Below are positions 35,671-49,290 of a DNA stretch of 64,000 bases, piece by piece (position 1 is the first letter of the stretch; each line of letters begins with the position of its first letter). Position numbers and translations under genes: made by a program. This DNA is from Myxocyprinus asiaticus (taxonomy: Eukaryota; Chordata; Actinopteri; Cypriniformes; Catostomidae). The stretch covers positions 24,288,197-24,352,196 of the forward strand of contig NC_059356.1 of assembly GCF_019703515.2 (NCBI RefSeq), given 5' to 3'. Below the pieces are notes generated by a model that did not search any database, was not told the DNA's origin, and saw only the letters and a list, made by a program, of their open reading frames with translations.

Positions 35671-36414
35671 CCTTAATTTCCTCTCGTTTGCTCTGCTCCT
35701 CTCTGTACTGACTCTCGCCACACATTCATCATTCTACGAGCTGACCCTGGTGTTTGTCTTTAAGTCTGACAGTGGCTTTACCAAGCACACATGCACGCAA
35801 AGGCACATACTCAAACTCAGCAAAATGGCATAAAGTGTGCTGTCCAATCTTAAGCCCTGTGCTTGCTATCAGTGTGATCGTGGTTCACCATAGATCTTAG
35901 CCAGTTTAGATGCAATATTTTAGTTTAATTTGATGAGAATGAAAACAAGGCTGTGGAGGATAGAAGTGCAGTCTGTTATGTTGTACTGTAGCAGGGTCAG
36001 AAAGGAAAAATGCCCTATAAAAGGTAAAAAATGCCCCCGAAAATCAAATCCAGGAGGCAAATGTTGTCCCCAAATGAAAAAGTTAATTTCTGACCCTGTA
36101 CTGTTGTGTACCTGGATATTGATTGTTCAATTGATGAAACATTGAAAAAATGAATTTCTAAAAACTTTCCAGAATACAAAAATCTTCTTGATATAAAAAA
36201 TTTATATTAATTAAGACATGTAACCCATTAACTGTTTTCTCAAACAGTCAATAGTGACACCATAGTTTAGTAGCAGATAAAAATTGTAAAATATAAAAGG
36301 AGTGCAGAAGCTAAAAATAATCCTACATCAATAATTTGTTTTATTACAGATCAGAATGACAGAAAATGCAAGAAGCTGTGATTTCACTTATTATTTTAAG
36401 AAAAAAAAAAACTC
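35324..36414. other. Intergenic, with (CT)n at 35630-35668
   Basis: Segments at 35990-36100 (CAGGGTCAGAAAG, AAAAATGCCC, AAAATCAAATCCAGG) are related to parts of the repeat at 47300-47985. No gene was seen. Confidence 0.55.
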
Positions 36415-36705
36415 AAGTTAAAGACGCTGACTACCACCCCTGGAGTCGTGAGTTCGAATCCAGGGCGTGCCAAGTGACTCCAGCCAGGTCTCCTAAGCAA
36501 CCAAATTGGCCTGGTTGCTAGGGAGGGTAGAGTCACATGGGGTAACCTCCTCGTGGTCGCTATAATGTGGTTCTCGCTCTTGGTTGGGCGCGTGGTGAGT
36601 TGTGCGTGGATGTCATTGAGAATAGCGTGAGCCTCCACACGCACAATGTCTCCGCAGTAACGTGCTCAACAAGCCATGTGATAAGATGCGCGGATTGACG
36701 GTCTC
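36415..36705 (+). mobile_element. tRNA-derived SINE, 5' truncated
   Basis: Same element as 16450-16893 but on the plus strand. It starts just after the A-box region, keeps the B-box GAGTTCGAATCC and the GC-rich body, and is broken at the 3' side after GACGGTCTCAGA. An A-rich run precedes it. Confidence 0.8.
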
Positions 36706-37944
36706 AGAAAAAAACTCCTTTTCGCAAGCCATTGTGCAAACAAGCTTCTCTCGTGCTCTCATAAATGCGCATAGAGTCCATAAGATTTTCACTGTAACAT
36801 AACATACTGTATGGGTTAATACATTTGGGTTGTTTCATACTAAAACTAATATTCCAGACTTGGAATATGATGCATGAGTTGCATGGACTACTTTTATGAC
36901 ACTTTGAGTTGTTTTTAGCTTTAAATTGAGTCACTATCAACGGCATTGTATTTAAAATCAGTGAACAGGACATCCTTGAAAATTCCTCCTTCTGTGTTTC
37001 AAAAGAAAGAGAGTGAATGGAATGACATGAGGGTGAGTAAATGATGACAGAATTTTCTTTTTTGAGTGAACTGTTCCTTTAAGTATTTCTTGTAATGACA
37101 ATTAAGACTGTCCAACGTATCCCTCAAAGGCTTGTTTTCATTTGCATGGAATTAAATGTGGTGTTTACCCTGAGTAAGGTCCATATCTCTTTCTGTATTG
37201 GACTCTTCCTCAGTCTTTCTCCTGCTTACCAAGCACAGCATTATTTTTCTCACAGCTGCCTGTATCCTAAACTGTTTTCCTCTCTTTTTTCCTCCTTGTC
37301 ATGGAGCGTCAGACCTGCCTCCCACCTGACTTGCTCCTGGAACAGATGTTTTATTTTTAGATGTTTTATTTTTAGAGCGCTCCCTCTCTCTTTCTTTCTT
37401 CCTCTATATCTCTCTTCTCTGCCCACACTAAGAAAAAAAAGAGTCTTGTGTCTACATATGGCTTTTGAGAGAGTGAGGTTTACAAGAAAAAAAACAACAA
37501 TCTGACAGACTGTCATTATCACACCCATCTTTTGTCCCTAAAGACAAGGGAGTGAGAGGAGTCTGACCACACTGATATTTTCAGTTTTCTGTCTCACTCT
37601 CACACAGTTAGGCCTAAATCTTCTTTTCTCGGTTTCAGTCTTGATGCCATAGCCTGCTCTGCCTCCAACCCCTTTTAACGCCTTTCCATAGTCTGTTCTT
37701 TTGCATTGTTTTTCAGAGATATATCTTTGTAACAGTAATCTACACTATATGATTAGAATATTTACATTTACTATTCATTTTGCAGATGCTTTTCTGCAAA
37801 GCAACTTACAAAGAAGGAAGAAACATATTCAGTAGGTCAACATACTCACTCTTAGGCCAGAAACTACTTTATTTACTTTAAGCAAATATGCAAACCCCAA
37901 CATGAGCACTTAGCCAACGCATGGTAAGGTTGAACATAAGGCTG
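36706..37944. other. Intergenic, with fold-back and SINE tail fragments
   Basis: The stretch 37010-37083 is the right end of the fold-back family (ATGAGGGTGAGTAAATGATG to GTTCCTTTAA). At about 37765-37825, sequence like CATTTTGCAGATGCTTTTCT and CAAAGCAACTTACAA resembles a SINE 3' end on the minus strand. No gene was seen. Confidence 0.55.
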
Positions 37945-38430
37945 GAACATACTTTACATAATTACGAGAACGCAGACACTTAAAGCAACGATTTCATCAA
38001 AGCTCGATTTCATGTGTAGTTGCTTTCCAAAATGTGTCAGGATGCAATTCATAACACATCGCAAGTACACATTGCATTCTCAACATTGCCACAAGGGGTG
38101 CTATAGTAGCAGACATTAGGGTGAATTGTCTACTTCTACAGTGAGTTTTCTCATTCAAGTCAACTACTGTTATGGCAGAGCATAACAGTTTGAACAGAAT
38201 ATATGAAGCAACTTTCCTGAATAATAACACATCCAATTTAATGGCACAGACTTTTGAAGGTAGATCTATCGCCCCCTTGAGGTTTGTTACCACCACATTT
38301 ATGCAAGAACACACCAGACCCGGCGTTGGCCAAGTGCTTGCATCTGTGTACACAACGTTGAGAATGCAACTTGTGTTATGTATGCCGTTCTGATGCCGTA
38401 GCTAGAAGCATCTGTGTTCAAATGTAAAGT
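37945..38430. repeat. Possible fold-back DNA element
   Basis: TTGCATTCTCAACATTG (38074) and CAACGTTGAGAATGCAA (38352) are inverted with one mismatch. The region around each also matches loosely, and the element probably extends outward. The boundaries are approximate. Confidence 0.5.
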
Positions 38431-38778
38431 TTTGGACTTTACAGTTTATAAATAACAGCATTAAAGTTATTTCATAATTTGAGTTAAAAGAGTAAAATCA
38501 GGAGTCAGAAAAAATACATAATAACACTCATGTTAGAACAATTTTTGTATTGCAGTTTTTGGGAACCTTTGTTTTTCAAGTCTCCCATATCATGCCTCTG
38601 CAGTCTCAGATCCCAGCTCAGTGTGATTGACATTTCCTGTCTATGAGGCCTTTTCAGGCCTGTATGTAGATAACGGCAAAAGGGAATGAAGTCAACACCT
38701 GAGTCAGTCTGACATTAGACAGACACCACACTCATATTCATTCCTATAGACCTCCCTTGCATTGCTGGTCACCAGCTT
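38431..38778. other. Intergenic, nothing recognised
   Basis: AT-rich stretch without features. Confidence 0.5.
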
Positions 38779-39767
38779 AAGGCCTTGATATACTTCCAGA
38801 GAGGTTACTTTTTGTTCTTTGTTCAGGGGTAAAAAGAAGTTCTAAACAGCCAAGCAATGGTATACTGTTCCTGAACTTTCAGACACCTTCCATACTACTG
38901 TAGGAGGCATTTAGAAGTACATTTAAATATGAGGACACTACATGTAATACATTAACCAATGTGTTAAACTAAAATATGTTATCAATGACTTTATGCCTCA
39001 TTCTATGAGTAGACTTCACATGAGGTCAGTAAAAGAAGCCGTTTTAATCAGTCGATGATGATTTAAAGTAATATACTTTATATGCAGTAGAAAATGTTTT
39101 ATTTGTCTTGTTTATATTCTGAATTCATGACGCTAATGCGCTAACACGCTATAAGCGGCCATTCTATGCGCCGGTTACACTGTTATTGCAATTTATTATG
39201 ACACTGATATCATTGCAAAGATAAGTGTATAAAAGTGTTAATGTTCAGAATAAAGACAAAAGAATGATCATGGGCATATCTTACTTTAGACAGATGTGTG
39301 AATTCTTTTGCTGCAGATGGCTCATGAGTGAATGGGCACTTGAGAGTATTTGAGAAGATTTGATTCCTTTTGTAGACTAATTAAACAAAAATAAATCGCA
39401 TGACTTGGTCTTAGAAAATATCTCTAAGTGAACGATCGCACAGATGTAGTCAAGTTGCACCAGGTTGCTAATAACTTTACACACCGATGTGTTCATGTTG
39501 ACTGATTTTGACTCACTAAACAACATAAACAGAACTTGCTGTCAGCATCAAGGTAGGTGGAGCTCTAGGTCACACCTACTGATGACGTGGACCAGCAGTC
39601 AGAAGGTGTTTTGCTCTCGAATAAAACTTTTCTTAAAAGTTCGCCCCAGCGAGCTGTTAGAAACCACCGAAACAAATGCAAAAACACCTTCTTGTTGGCC
39701 AGATTTTGTTCTAAATGACATCACACACGTTCGTTCTTCGATTTCGCAGGAAGTATATCGAGGCCTT
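38779..39767. mobile_element. Non-autonomous DNA transposon, about 0.99 kb
   Basis: AAGGCCTTGATATACTTCC at 38779 and its complement GGAAGTATATCGAGGCCTT ending at 39767 match at 18 of 19 positions. TTAA-like bases lie at both tips (CTTAAGG on the left, CCTTTAA on the right). The interior has small frames only and no transposase motif. Confidence 0.7.
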
Positions 39768-39804
39768 TAATGTTGTGCTTTGGGTGCTTGTCCCTCAGCA
39801 TGGG

Positions 39805-39936
39805 ATACTGGTGTGCTAGTGTCCCCACCAAGCTTTTAAATTAGCGTAACCAGCTTCATCAGAAAGACCATGCTGGCCAACTAGCTTCACTTGCTAGATT
39901 TTGCTGGTGAAATGTATGGCTATGCTGGTCCACCAG

Positions 39937-39975
<39 letters not shown>
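39805..39975. repeat. CTGGT/ACCAG-rich repeat fragment and (TA)n
   Basis: A shorter relative of the dimer at 20455-20890, with CCAGC and GCTGG words in both orientations, followed by (TA)n at about 39938-39975. Confidence 0.6.
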
Positions 39976-39981
<6 letters not shown>

Positions 39982-40654
39982 ACTGTTGTTTTCAGTCCTT
40001 GAATCTGATTGGACGAGAGACGTTCCATGAGTACTAATGGTCTCACACCATCAGCACTTGGACAAGCTGACGGTGTGTGTATATCACTCTACTTGTGTTC
40101 GTGCCATTCTAAAGTGTAAGAGCAGTGCAGATGTGTTAAGAGCTATCTGTCTCTTTACATGTCATTTTGTGACATTACATATTTTAGCCAGCAGGTGGTG
40201 GCAAATGACAATTTTTGTGTGTAATATAAGGCAGTTGGTGACGTGGAGTCAGCGTCACTCAGTGTTTATATTCAACAACACTTCCTTGAACAACACATAT
40301 TACTACTACACTACTAAAGCTAGGAAATAGCTTTAAATGGCTTTAAACTAACAACTTCAGCATTAAGGCTCATCACAGCTTACAGACACAACAGACTGAT
40401 TAATTACACAAATTCAAGGTGCTTACCTCTTACCAGACTTTCCACATTGGAGTGGACAAAATGGTGGAGGACACTGCCGTTTCTATAATGAAAGACTCTT
40501 GCGCACCAGCTACCACAAAATAGGGAGGAATACCCCCACTTGGACGGCTATTTTTCCACTGAGAAAATAGGATGCATTTCACCAAAATGGCATTATCTCC
40601 AGAAAGCTGACTAACAGACTACAGCATCATCAACAGGTGATCGCACACGCTCCA

Positions 40655-40746
<92 letters not shown>

Positions 40747-41089
40747 CCATGTTTCTCCTATAACATGTTAGAAACAGCCCAAGCTGTGATACTAGTAGTT
40801 CTGAAGTGAGGTTTTTGAGAGGCTTGGACGCATCATTTGGTTTGAACCAGCAATGACAGATTCTGATCCGTCGTGTAAGAAAGTAGTTCCATCCACAAAT
40901 GCGTTTTCTGTGATCAGCCTCGTGCCTGCGGCCGAATCACAGCAGTGCTGATATAGGGCCATATCGCACTCTTCCCCCTGACCAGCAATACATTCTGGTG
41001 ATGTGAATTAAAACACATCAACTAAAACCTCAGTAAACAGTCAAAGTAAGTTTTTAATACACATTTGAGTGATTTTGAGAACAAAGAGT
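39976..41089. other. Intergenic, with a long (TC)n-(AC)n microsatellite at 40660-40744
   Basis: Around 40000-40320 lies text resembling a fish DNA repeat (AGTCCTTGAATCTGATTGG). The compound microsatellite switches from TC to AC at about 40702. No gene was seen. Confidence 0.55.
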
Positions 41090-42350
41090 TCAGTTTACCC
41101 ACATTTTTAAATAAAAAATAACTAATTCTCTCCACAAATGTCATCAAAAATATTCAACCCCCAAAGTCAATCATATGTGGAGCATCCTTTATCCTTAATA
41201 ACAGCAAATAAATGTTTCAGGTAAGTGTTCTCAGGCTTCGGACACCTCTCTACATTTTACATATTTCTCATGAGCAAAAGCTTCCAGCTCATTGACATTC
41301 GTTGGTTTCTATGCTGCCACTGCTTCCTTGAAATCCCAACAATGGTTTGCAATGGGATTTTAATGATGGACTGAAAGGGCCCTTTAAGGACATTCCACAA
41401 CCTGTCCCTGAACCAGATTCTGGACAACTTGGATGTATCCTTGGTGTTATTGTCTTGCTGGAAAGTTCAGTGATCACCAAGCTTCAATTTACACACTGAA
41501 GGCATCACATTTTTCATGCCAAAATGGCCTGATACCTGAAAGAATCCATGGTGTCAGTCACATAGTCAGGATAGCTGTTTCCTGCAGCCGCAAAACACCC
41601 CCATAACAGGACTGACCCACCTCCATGCTTGCCTGTGGGGATGGTGTCGTTCTTGTCATCACCTTGTCATCTTACTCCAGACGTACTGCTGACCCATGGA
41701 TCTAAAACTAATTTTCAGTTTAGTGTCATGCGTCTATAAAACCTTCTTCCAGGACTCCACAGGTCTTTCCTACTTCCTTCTTGAATATTCAAGTCAACAT
41801 TTCCCTTTGTGAAGTTTTGCTTTCTTCCACACCCCAAGAAGGTTGCTGTTGTACCATAATTAAAAAAATGTATGAATGGTGCTGCCAACTTTATCTGTTG
41901 GAAATTGAAGTGCCTTGGAAATGTACTTTTAGCCACTACCTTTATTGTGTAATGAAATAATCTCCTCTATTAGCTATTGAAACAGCTTATTTTGAATTGC
42001 ATTTTTTTGCATAGAAATTAAGTTTTGCTTACTACGCTAAACTTAAATTTGAAAACTTAAATAAGTGCCATTGCAGATTGATGACTTAATTTTGTTTTAA
42101 AACAATTACTTGTGTAGCCTTACATATTTAAGAAACAGCTACATGCAATAGGGGTTGAATATTTATTTATTTATTTATTTATTTTTAATCCTGCTATTTA
42201 CAAATATTAGGTTATATATTCACACTATGACTTTGAATGTGTCACCCAACTGATATAGATGTAAAGTTTAAAAATTCTGGGTCATCATAAAAGCTTGCCT
42301 TTGTAAATCCTTAATGTCTTGGGGGGTTGAATAATTTCGATTACAACTGT
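41090..42350 (-). mobile_element. Decayed Tc1-like transposon
   Basis: On the minus strand, 41500-41720 encodes KHGGGSVLLWGCFAAAG, and 41430-41470 a FQQDN-type motif with the second catalytic Asp. Both are typical of Tc1 transposases. Multiple stops and frameshifts disrupt it. TATTCAACCCC near 41150 and GGGGTTGAATAA near 42325 are inverted and may mark the ends. (ATTT)n is at 42158-42184. Confidence 0.75.
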
Positions 42351-45037
42351 GTATATATATATATATATAAGCAGACATATGGTTTTATCATTTAAAACTA
42401 CAAGTCATAGGCTTAAACAAATCAAATAAAACTGCCCTTTTATATTAACAGCAATACGCATATACAGCTGAGTGTTGCCAAATGTAAAAAAATGCACGCG
42501 ACAGTACGTGTAGTCGGTAAATTCAGAACTTACCTCAGTCTTGTATTTAAATACACTTGTATTAAAGTGCTCTACTTCCCTCAACATTTTATAAGGATTA
42601 ATTAAGAAAGGGAAAAAACGTGGGATGCTGTACCTGGCTGTTGGTGAATATGGTGAGTTAACATATTGGAAGTGCGTCCTTTTTGTGAGGAAAATATTCA
42701 ACACTTAAACGTTTTGGTTGGTGTTTGAACAAAAAGATATCGCTATTCATTGGTTGTGCATAATTACTTTTTTCTGACTATATTTTTAAGCTATATTATT
42801 AAGTGTGATCGAGCCAAAGTTTGAGTGGTCAAACCGTCCAGTTGTGCAAAACAACATCCAGGCTCATCGTCCTCCCCTTCCATCAAATAATGATGTTTAA
42901 AAATGAGTAGAGCTTACTGTGTTGGCTGTCACCACACTAAATAATTCTACAAGACTGCATTAGATTACACCAGCCTCATGTAAATAAGATTTAATGACGA
43001 TCAGTCTTGTAACACTTATCAATAGCTCACTTCTGATAACCATTTTATAACTTAATTTTCTGTGAAATAGTGCTTTAATGATTTGCATGCGCAGAGTAAG
43101 ATTTGTGAAAGCGGAAATCAAATTGCATGCGTCAAAAAAATTGCATGAGTACAGAACGTTTTGTAAAGGTGTAAATTAAGTTGCAAGCATAAGAAACAAT
43201 TATTAGCAATACTTTAATGCTTTGCATAAGTATAATTCAATCTGTAATTGTGTATTAACACAAAGTAAATTTGGTGTGACTTACTTTTAAAAAAAAATAA
43301 CCTTATTTCGATAGATTTTTACACCCGTTGTTACTCTAAAAATACATGTTGAAAAGACATTTTGGGGGAGCATGCCCATACCCCCCTAAAAGATGCTTAG
43401 CCCCCCATCCATGAATCTCTAGTGACGTCCATGATGTACAGTATATGTATGTATAAGAGAAAGTGTACAGTATATTATACATCCGGTCACCATTTCTTTA
43501 AAGTTTTTCACAATCTTTAATCACCTTATTGCCTTGTCTAAATCATTTTAAATGGTCTTGTGGTATGACAAATGAATTATTAAAAGCACAAATATTCTGT
43601 GTAGTCTTTGAATCAAATTATGAAAGCTGCATGCATAATACATATTTGAGAATGATCAAAATGCTGTTTTGGATAAAGCATGTCAATCCGCAGGACATGT
43701 CAACTTCCCATAGATTGAAGCTCTAAATACCTGTTATTGCCCTAGTTTGCCAAAGTCAGAGGTCATCTCAAGCTATGCCACAAATTACGACTATACAAAT
43801 TATGTCATGGTAAAATATTACATGCGTTAGATGGGTATAGTGAAGCACCTTTGAGAATCAGTGAATTAGTATTACAAACTCTCTTCTCTCTCTATGTTTT
43901 TCTTTGTGTGTGTATGTGTGTGTGTGTGTGTGTGCGTCTTTTCCCCATCTCCATGTCTCTGGCAGGAGGGGTGTCAGGGAGAGGGCACAGAGGAGAAAAA
44001 AAAATTCTCTTCATAAACTTCTGACCTCTCTTCCCAACCCCCTCTCACCTCCCTTCATCGTCTCCATTACTCTATCTTTAACCCCAGTTCCTCCAACTCC
44101 CTTCCCCCACACCCCCTCCTCCATAATCCCTCTCTCCTCTCACACAAACCTGCTTACAACCCATTTAATTTCTGTAAAGCATACTGTATGTGTCCCTCAT
44201 AACCATCCCTTGTGGACTCATTCTCTGGATCTTTTTCAGGAAGCTGTTTAACTTTTGAGACAGAAAGCGAGTACCAATCTTATTCTTTATTTAGGCAATG
44301 TTCGAAATAGCATAGGCCTACTACCATACTGCTCTTATAATTGTTGCAGTATGTAGTAAGAATACTGTGCACAGTGCACATCTCTTTCTTAACTCATTAT
44401 TTGATCAGACTGCCAAAAGTCTAGACATTTTATATTACTTTTTTAAACGTTTATTGTGGTGTAGTGTATACTGCATGGTGCACACTAAAAAGTAAGCTCA
44501 AATACCTTACCAACATTGTCATGGTGTGAAGTTAACGCCATTCAAAGTAAATGTCTTGGTATTTCCTTCTGTGAAATATTTCTCTCGTGGTCACAGTAGT
44601 GACAGGACAGGATCTGAGACACTTCTCTGCTATCTGATAGTGGCTGAATTCTGTCCATTGTGAGCTGGCCTAGAAAATTAAAGGGAGAAAGGAGGACATA
44701 AACAAAAGCAGGCCTTATCAATGTCTCGCATCAGAGCCGTACAACAATAACCAGGAAGAAACAGACAGATCTGTGAATGCATACACAAACACAGACACAC
44801 ATATACATATGGGGTTGGATGGAGCAGGGAAGGAATAAGACAAAACAGTGCCAAAGCAAAACAAGCAGTGAGAGAAAACCAGCATCCAGACGCACTCATA
44901 CTGCACGGTATGTGCACATTAAAGAGGGAGAAAGATAAGCCTAGCTGGATCGCTTGCCTCTCCTCTCCTCTTCTCTCCTTTTTTTACCTAACTGGATCCT
45001 CGTTTTTTATTACTAATGCTTTTGCTAACTATGTTGG
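42351..45037. other. Intergenic; pyrimidine-rich tract at about 44020-44150
   Basis: Contains (TG)n at 43909-43933, followed by about 130 bases that are almost all C and T with CCCTCTC / CCTCCA-type words. No splice-bounded exon was seen. The rest is AT-rich and unassigned. Confidence 0.5.
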
Positions 45038-45740
45038 ATATACAGTGCCCCCAAAAGGTATTTGGAAACTTAATTCACACTTAAAAATGTATAAATGTTA
45101 TTGCATTTATAATATAAATACTTGATTCCGAAATAGCAAAGCAAGTGACATCTGCAAACAAATGATGCTAGACCGTTTCACAGAACTAACTGCACTTTTC
45201 TGAGCCATTTATGCAATGTTTTTTAGCCAACTGGGTCAAAGACATTTTTATGCTGCTTTCCAGATAAAGTTGGAGGTGAGAATACTCAAGATGAAATTTC
45301 CGACCCCAATGCGTTTCAGTGAAGTCCTTTTCAAGGCAATTCAATCCACTCGGCAGCCATCTTTGGAAAGCTCTGGAGTAGCTACTTTTTATGTATACAA
45401 GTGGCATGAAAGTACAGCTCCCATCTACTTGAATGGCGAAAGACTAAAATTTCCAAAACATCTTATTATGATCAAAAAACATATTTAAAATCAACAGTAA
45501 AATCTGACAACAATGGTATGAGAAATTGTGCTTATTTAGCCCAGATCACACAAAAAAAGGGTAGTCCAGCTAATGCGCATGCACATTCTCGTGTTGACTG
45601 ACAGGTGTGTGTGTGTATCTAAAAGGTAATTACCTGTAAGACTTCTGCTGCTACATTTGCCATATTGGGTGTTCCAGTTTCTCCCATTCATTTTAATACA
45701 AGTGCTCTGTCTTGCTCAAATGGTCTCTGGTTCCAGTCAG
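45038..45740. repeat. Dispersed repeat fragments
   Basis: 45038-45070 (TACAGTGCCCCCAAAAGG) looks like one end of a Tc1-type element without its partner. 45480-45740 (CTCGTGTTGACTGACAGG, TTTGCCATATTGG) resembles another common cyprinid repeat. A 90-codon frame at 45216-45488 lies in this material and is not a gene. Confidence 0.4.
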
Positions 45741-47299
45741 TCAAAAGTCATGGTAACATGTAGACTACACATGTCAAATATTATGGCATGAACAGTCTTT
45801 CAGATGCTAGCTATCTAAGTCAGGTGAAATGTAGGGAATGTCTGACACACAATATATTTTTCATCATGTCCTCTTGTATACTTCTTGTTTGCATGTTCAT
45901 AAAGTTTGTGGAGTGAAAATACTTAAAAGTTAGTTTTGATTTTTCCAAAAAACTAGCTTGTTGGTCAGCATCATCTTGTAATTGATATCAAATAACATCT
46001 CTTTTATAAAAAAATGCTAATTTATTTTTGTGAAATGTTTTGCATGAAAAGTGTGCTTAACATAACACTTGCTTTGAAATGTTGCAAGGACATGTGTTCC
46101 AGTGCAAGGACATGTGTTTTTTTAAATGTATTAAAATACCCTTTAGGGCCACTGAAACTGAAAAGTGAAACTGAAAATTTCCCAACTAAAGTTTCTGACA
46201 GCATCCAAAATGTAGCATATTTAGGTGTGTGTGCTTACATTTACAGTCATGTTCATGGCATAACCTTTCACAAAAGAGGCTTTCTTACAGGTTTGCGTGT
46301 GAGCAGAAGTGCAGGGCCCATAACTGTAGGGTAAAACCACTGGTTATTAAGAGTTAAGGAAGGGTGGGCAGTCATCCAGAGGCCTTGCTCTATTTATAGC
46401 CTTCAGACTGTGTGAAAGTACTCAGAACTCGTAAAGAGCTGCCAAAATCCCTGAACTTCTGTGCATGTGTGTGTTTATACATGTGTGACTCAGAGTATTG
46501 AACCATGTCAGTAGTCAATCCATGGGCTGTAAGGGCAAGCAAAAGCATAAAAGACAAAAATGTTGGCACATCTAAGGTAAAAGGGTGTTGAAGGTTTGGC
46601 CCTTTGCTCTCTATGTCTCTGTGGAAATATTGCATATCTCTGTGTGTTGTGTTTGTGTTCCTAGATCTCCTATAGCTGCCATGATTGTGCAGTGATTTCT
46701 TGTGCAGAAGGACTCAGTAAAACCATCCCTAACTTTGCTTTAGGATAGGGTGGAAGTTACAGTGAATAGTCAAAGAAACCTGCAATTTCACATATACACA
46801 CACAAATGAAAAAATATGGGTTAATGAAACCTATTTCAGTATAACGGAATTGTTAGCATGTTGAATTTACAAGCTATTGTGGTCAAAACTCTGAGCACTT
46901 ACGACTGTTAATGAAAGACATTCACTTGCTGCTCAGCCACTGGCTGCTCAGACACGCAAACAAGGAGACATATGCATACTAAAACAAACTGGTAATCTAC
47001 AAATACACACTTTTTCATAAAGATACAGACAGAACAGCTAATGCACACACTGAATTAGACATTTAATCTATGTGCATAGATGTGCATATGTATAGCTATG
47101 CACATTCTTGTTACACTAAAACTAAAACACTTGATAAACTCAAACAGACATATAATCATGTACGTACTTGTTCATATGTATAGTTATGAATACACTCTTG
47201 ATACACAGACAAAAATAGGAAAAATCTATCAGTATACACCTATGTTCATACAGATAGCTATGCACACATTTAAGCACACATAATATACACAGTATACCA
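45741..47299. other. Intergenic, nothing recognised
   Basis: Includes a tandem GAAACTGAAA pair at 46154-46176 and a MEF2-type CTATTTATAG at 46390-46399. Neither has supporting context. No gene was seen. Confidence 0.5.
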
Positions 47300-47985
47300 G
47301 GATCAGAAAGTAATGGGAGCACGGGGCAAAAATGCCACCAAAAGTGACAAACATGCACCTGAAATTAACATGTGGGTGCATAAAATGCCCCTATATTAAC
47401 TTTTTTTGTGTGTTTTATTTGTAACATTAGATATAATTATTCAGATAAAGAATGTATGTTAATACATTGAAATATCTAAAAAAAATGTATATGATTATAA
47501 AATATATCCACCAATAAAGGTCAAAAATGAGCTGAAAATCAAATCCAGGGGGGTAAATATTGCCCTAATAATGGAAAAGTTAATATCTAACACTACAGAA
47601 TACCCGTGTTCATACGGTATAGCTAAACACAAACTCGACACACGTTCAGACAAATAAATAAATAAATAAATAAATAAATCATATACTAACATGTTCATAT
47701 ATAAACTATTATATATTAAAACTGTGTCTAATGCTTCAATTTAATTGATCCATTCATTAAAATTCACAAGATTGAGGATTTATCACATCTTACCTCTTAA
47801 ATCAAGATTAATTCATATTTTATGTCATAATATGTATAACTAGGACTATAATAGAATATTAAGAACTATATAAGATGTTACAAATAAAAACAGAAGAATT
47901 CAATACGAGGTCATTTTTGCCCCCACATTTTGTTGGTGGACATTTTGCCCAGAGCTCCCCTTAAATTTGCAACCCTGGTTTATAC
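47300..47985. repeat. Dispersed DNA repeat
   Basis: CAGGATCAGAAAGTAATGGG at the left and CTTAAATTTGCAACCCTGG at the right frame a stretch with AAAAATGCC and TTTTTGCCCCC words in opposite orientation, suggesting a decayed fold-back DNA element. A related piece occurs at 35990-36100. (AATA)n is at 47655-47678. Confidence 0.45.
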
Positions 47986-49090
47986 GTATAGCTATGTATA
48001 CACTCTTGATATACACACTAAAGCAGACATAATCTGCATACTACACCTATATGAATATCTTATCTTTTGCTAAGATAGGCCTACAGACAGAATAGCAAAG
48101 AAAATAAATTCTGGGTCAAAGTGTGGCGTCCGCATTTACACTAGGGCAGTTCAGTAAAGCTTCAAGCATACACAGACAATCACACACACACCCAAAATCA
48201 GTCCATTTTTCATATTGAAGGTTTTACAAAGCCTTAAGCACCTGGAATGAATTCAGAGCAGTATTGGCTGTGAATTGTTGATTGAAGCTCAGACCCTTTT
48301 ATTTCAAATATTTACTCAGCAGGTCACACCACATCCATCATATACACACTTACCCCATAAACCCAATGTCCATGCATATAGACAGTGACATGTACAAATA
48401 CATTTCTTTTCACTGCTGACACACATATATATCCCCATCCATCCTCACAGTAACATATAGACTATACACACACACACACGCACACAATTTCACCTCCTAA
48501 ATGTCAGACAGGCCACACATGATTTGTCAATCGTTTATTTGCGTTTGTGTTTGTTTGATATCGACAGCACTGTGCTGACTATCATACTTGGCAGCAGTTA
48601 CTAGGATTGTGTTTCAATTTCAGTCAACTTGTGTGCTTGTGTACCTCTGTATGCCTGCAAGTGTGAAGATAGCATTTTGCATGCTTCCCGATGCATGTGC
48701 AAATGTGTGCAAATTTTCCCCGCATGTAGACTAATTCATGAATACTGTTCTACTGCGTTCTACTTGTGAGAGCACATGAAATCATATAGAAAATGGATGG
48801 GTGCTAATTTCATTTGAAAGGAGTTGGTTGATGACCACTGACACCCTGATAAGGCAAACACTATTCTAGCCTCTGAGCTGAGCTGCAGTCATGGTTATTT
48901 AAAACTGTAAATTGGAACGTGATGACAGGACTAGTCTGGGCTCTGTAAAATACAATACTTGCTTACACTGCTTGCACACAAAAGCGACTGCTATTGAAAC
49001 GCTTGCTGGCAGAGCTAGCAGGCTAGCATGCTAACCTTCTCGATGTCTAGAGTGACCAAAGCTGGCTTGTCAGAATAACACATTGTTTAA
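47986..49090. other. Intergenic, nothing recognised
   Basis: Short CA runs only; no coding exon. Confidence 0.5.
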
Positions 49091-49290
49091 AAACACTTTA
49101 CACTAAGGTTGTATGTTAACATTAGGTAACGTAATAGTTAACAAGAACTAACAATGAACAATGTGTTTACAGCATTTATTGATCTTGATCATGTTCATTT
49201 CTGTAACATTAAAAGTTGTACACATTGATATTAGTGAATGCGTTCTGAACTAACAGTAAACAATAGTATGTTTTTTATGCGTTAGATGGA
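49091..49290. repeat. AT-rich dispersed repeat, copy 2
   Basis: Starts ACACTTTACACTAAGGTT like the copy at 5971-6275 and follows the same order of GTTAACA, ACAATGAACAAT and AGCATTTATTGAT blocks. Confidence 0.6.
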
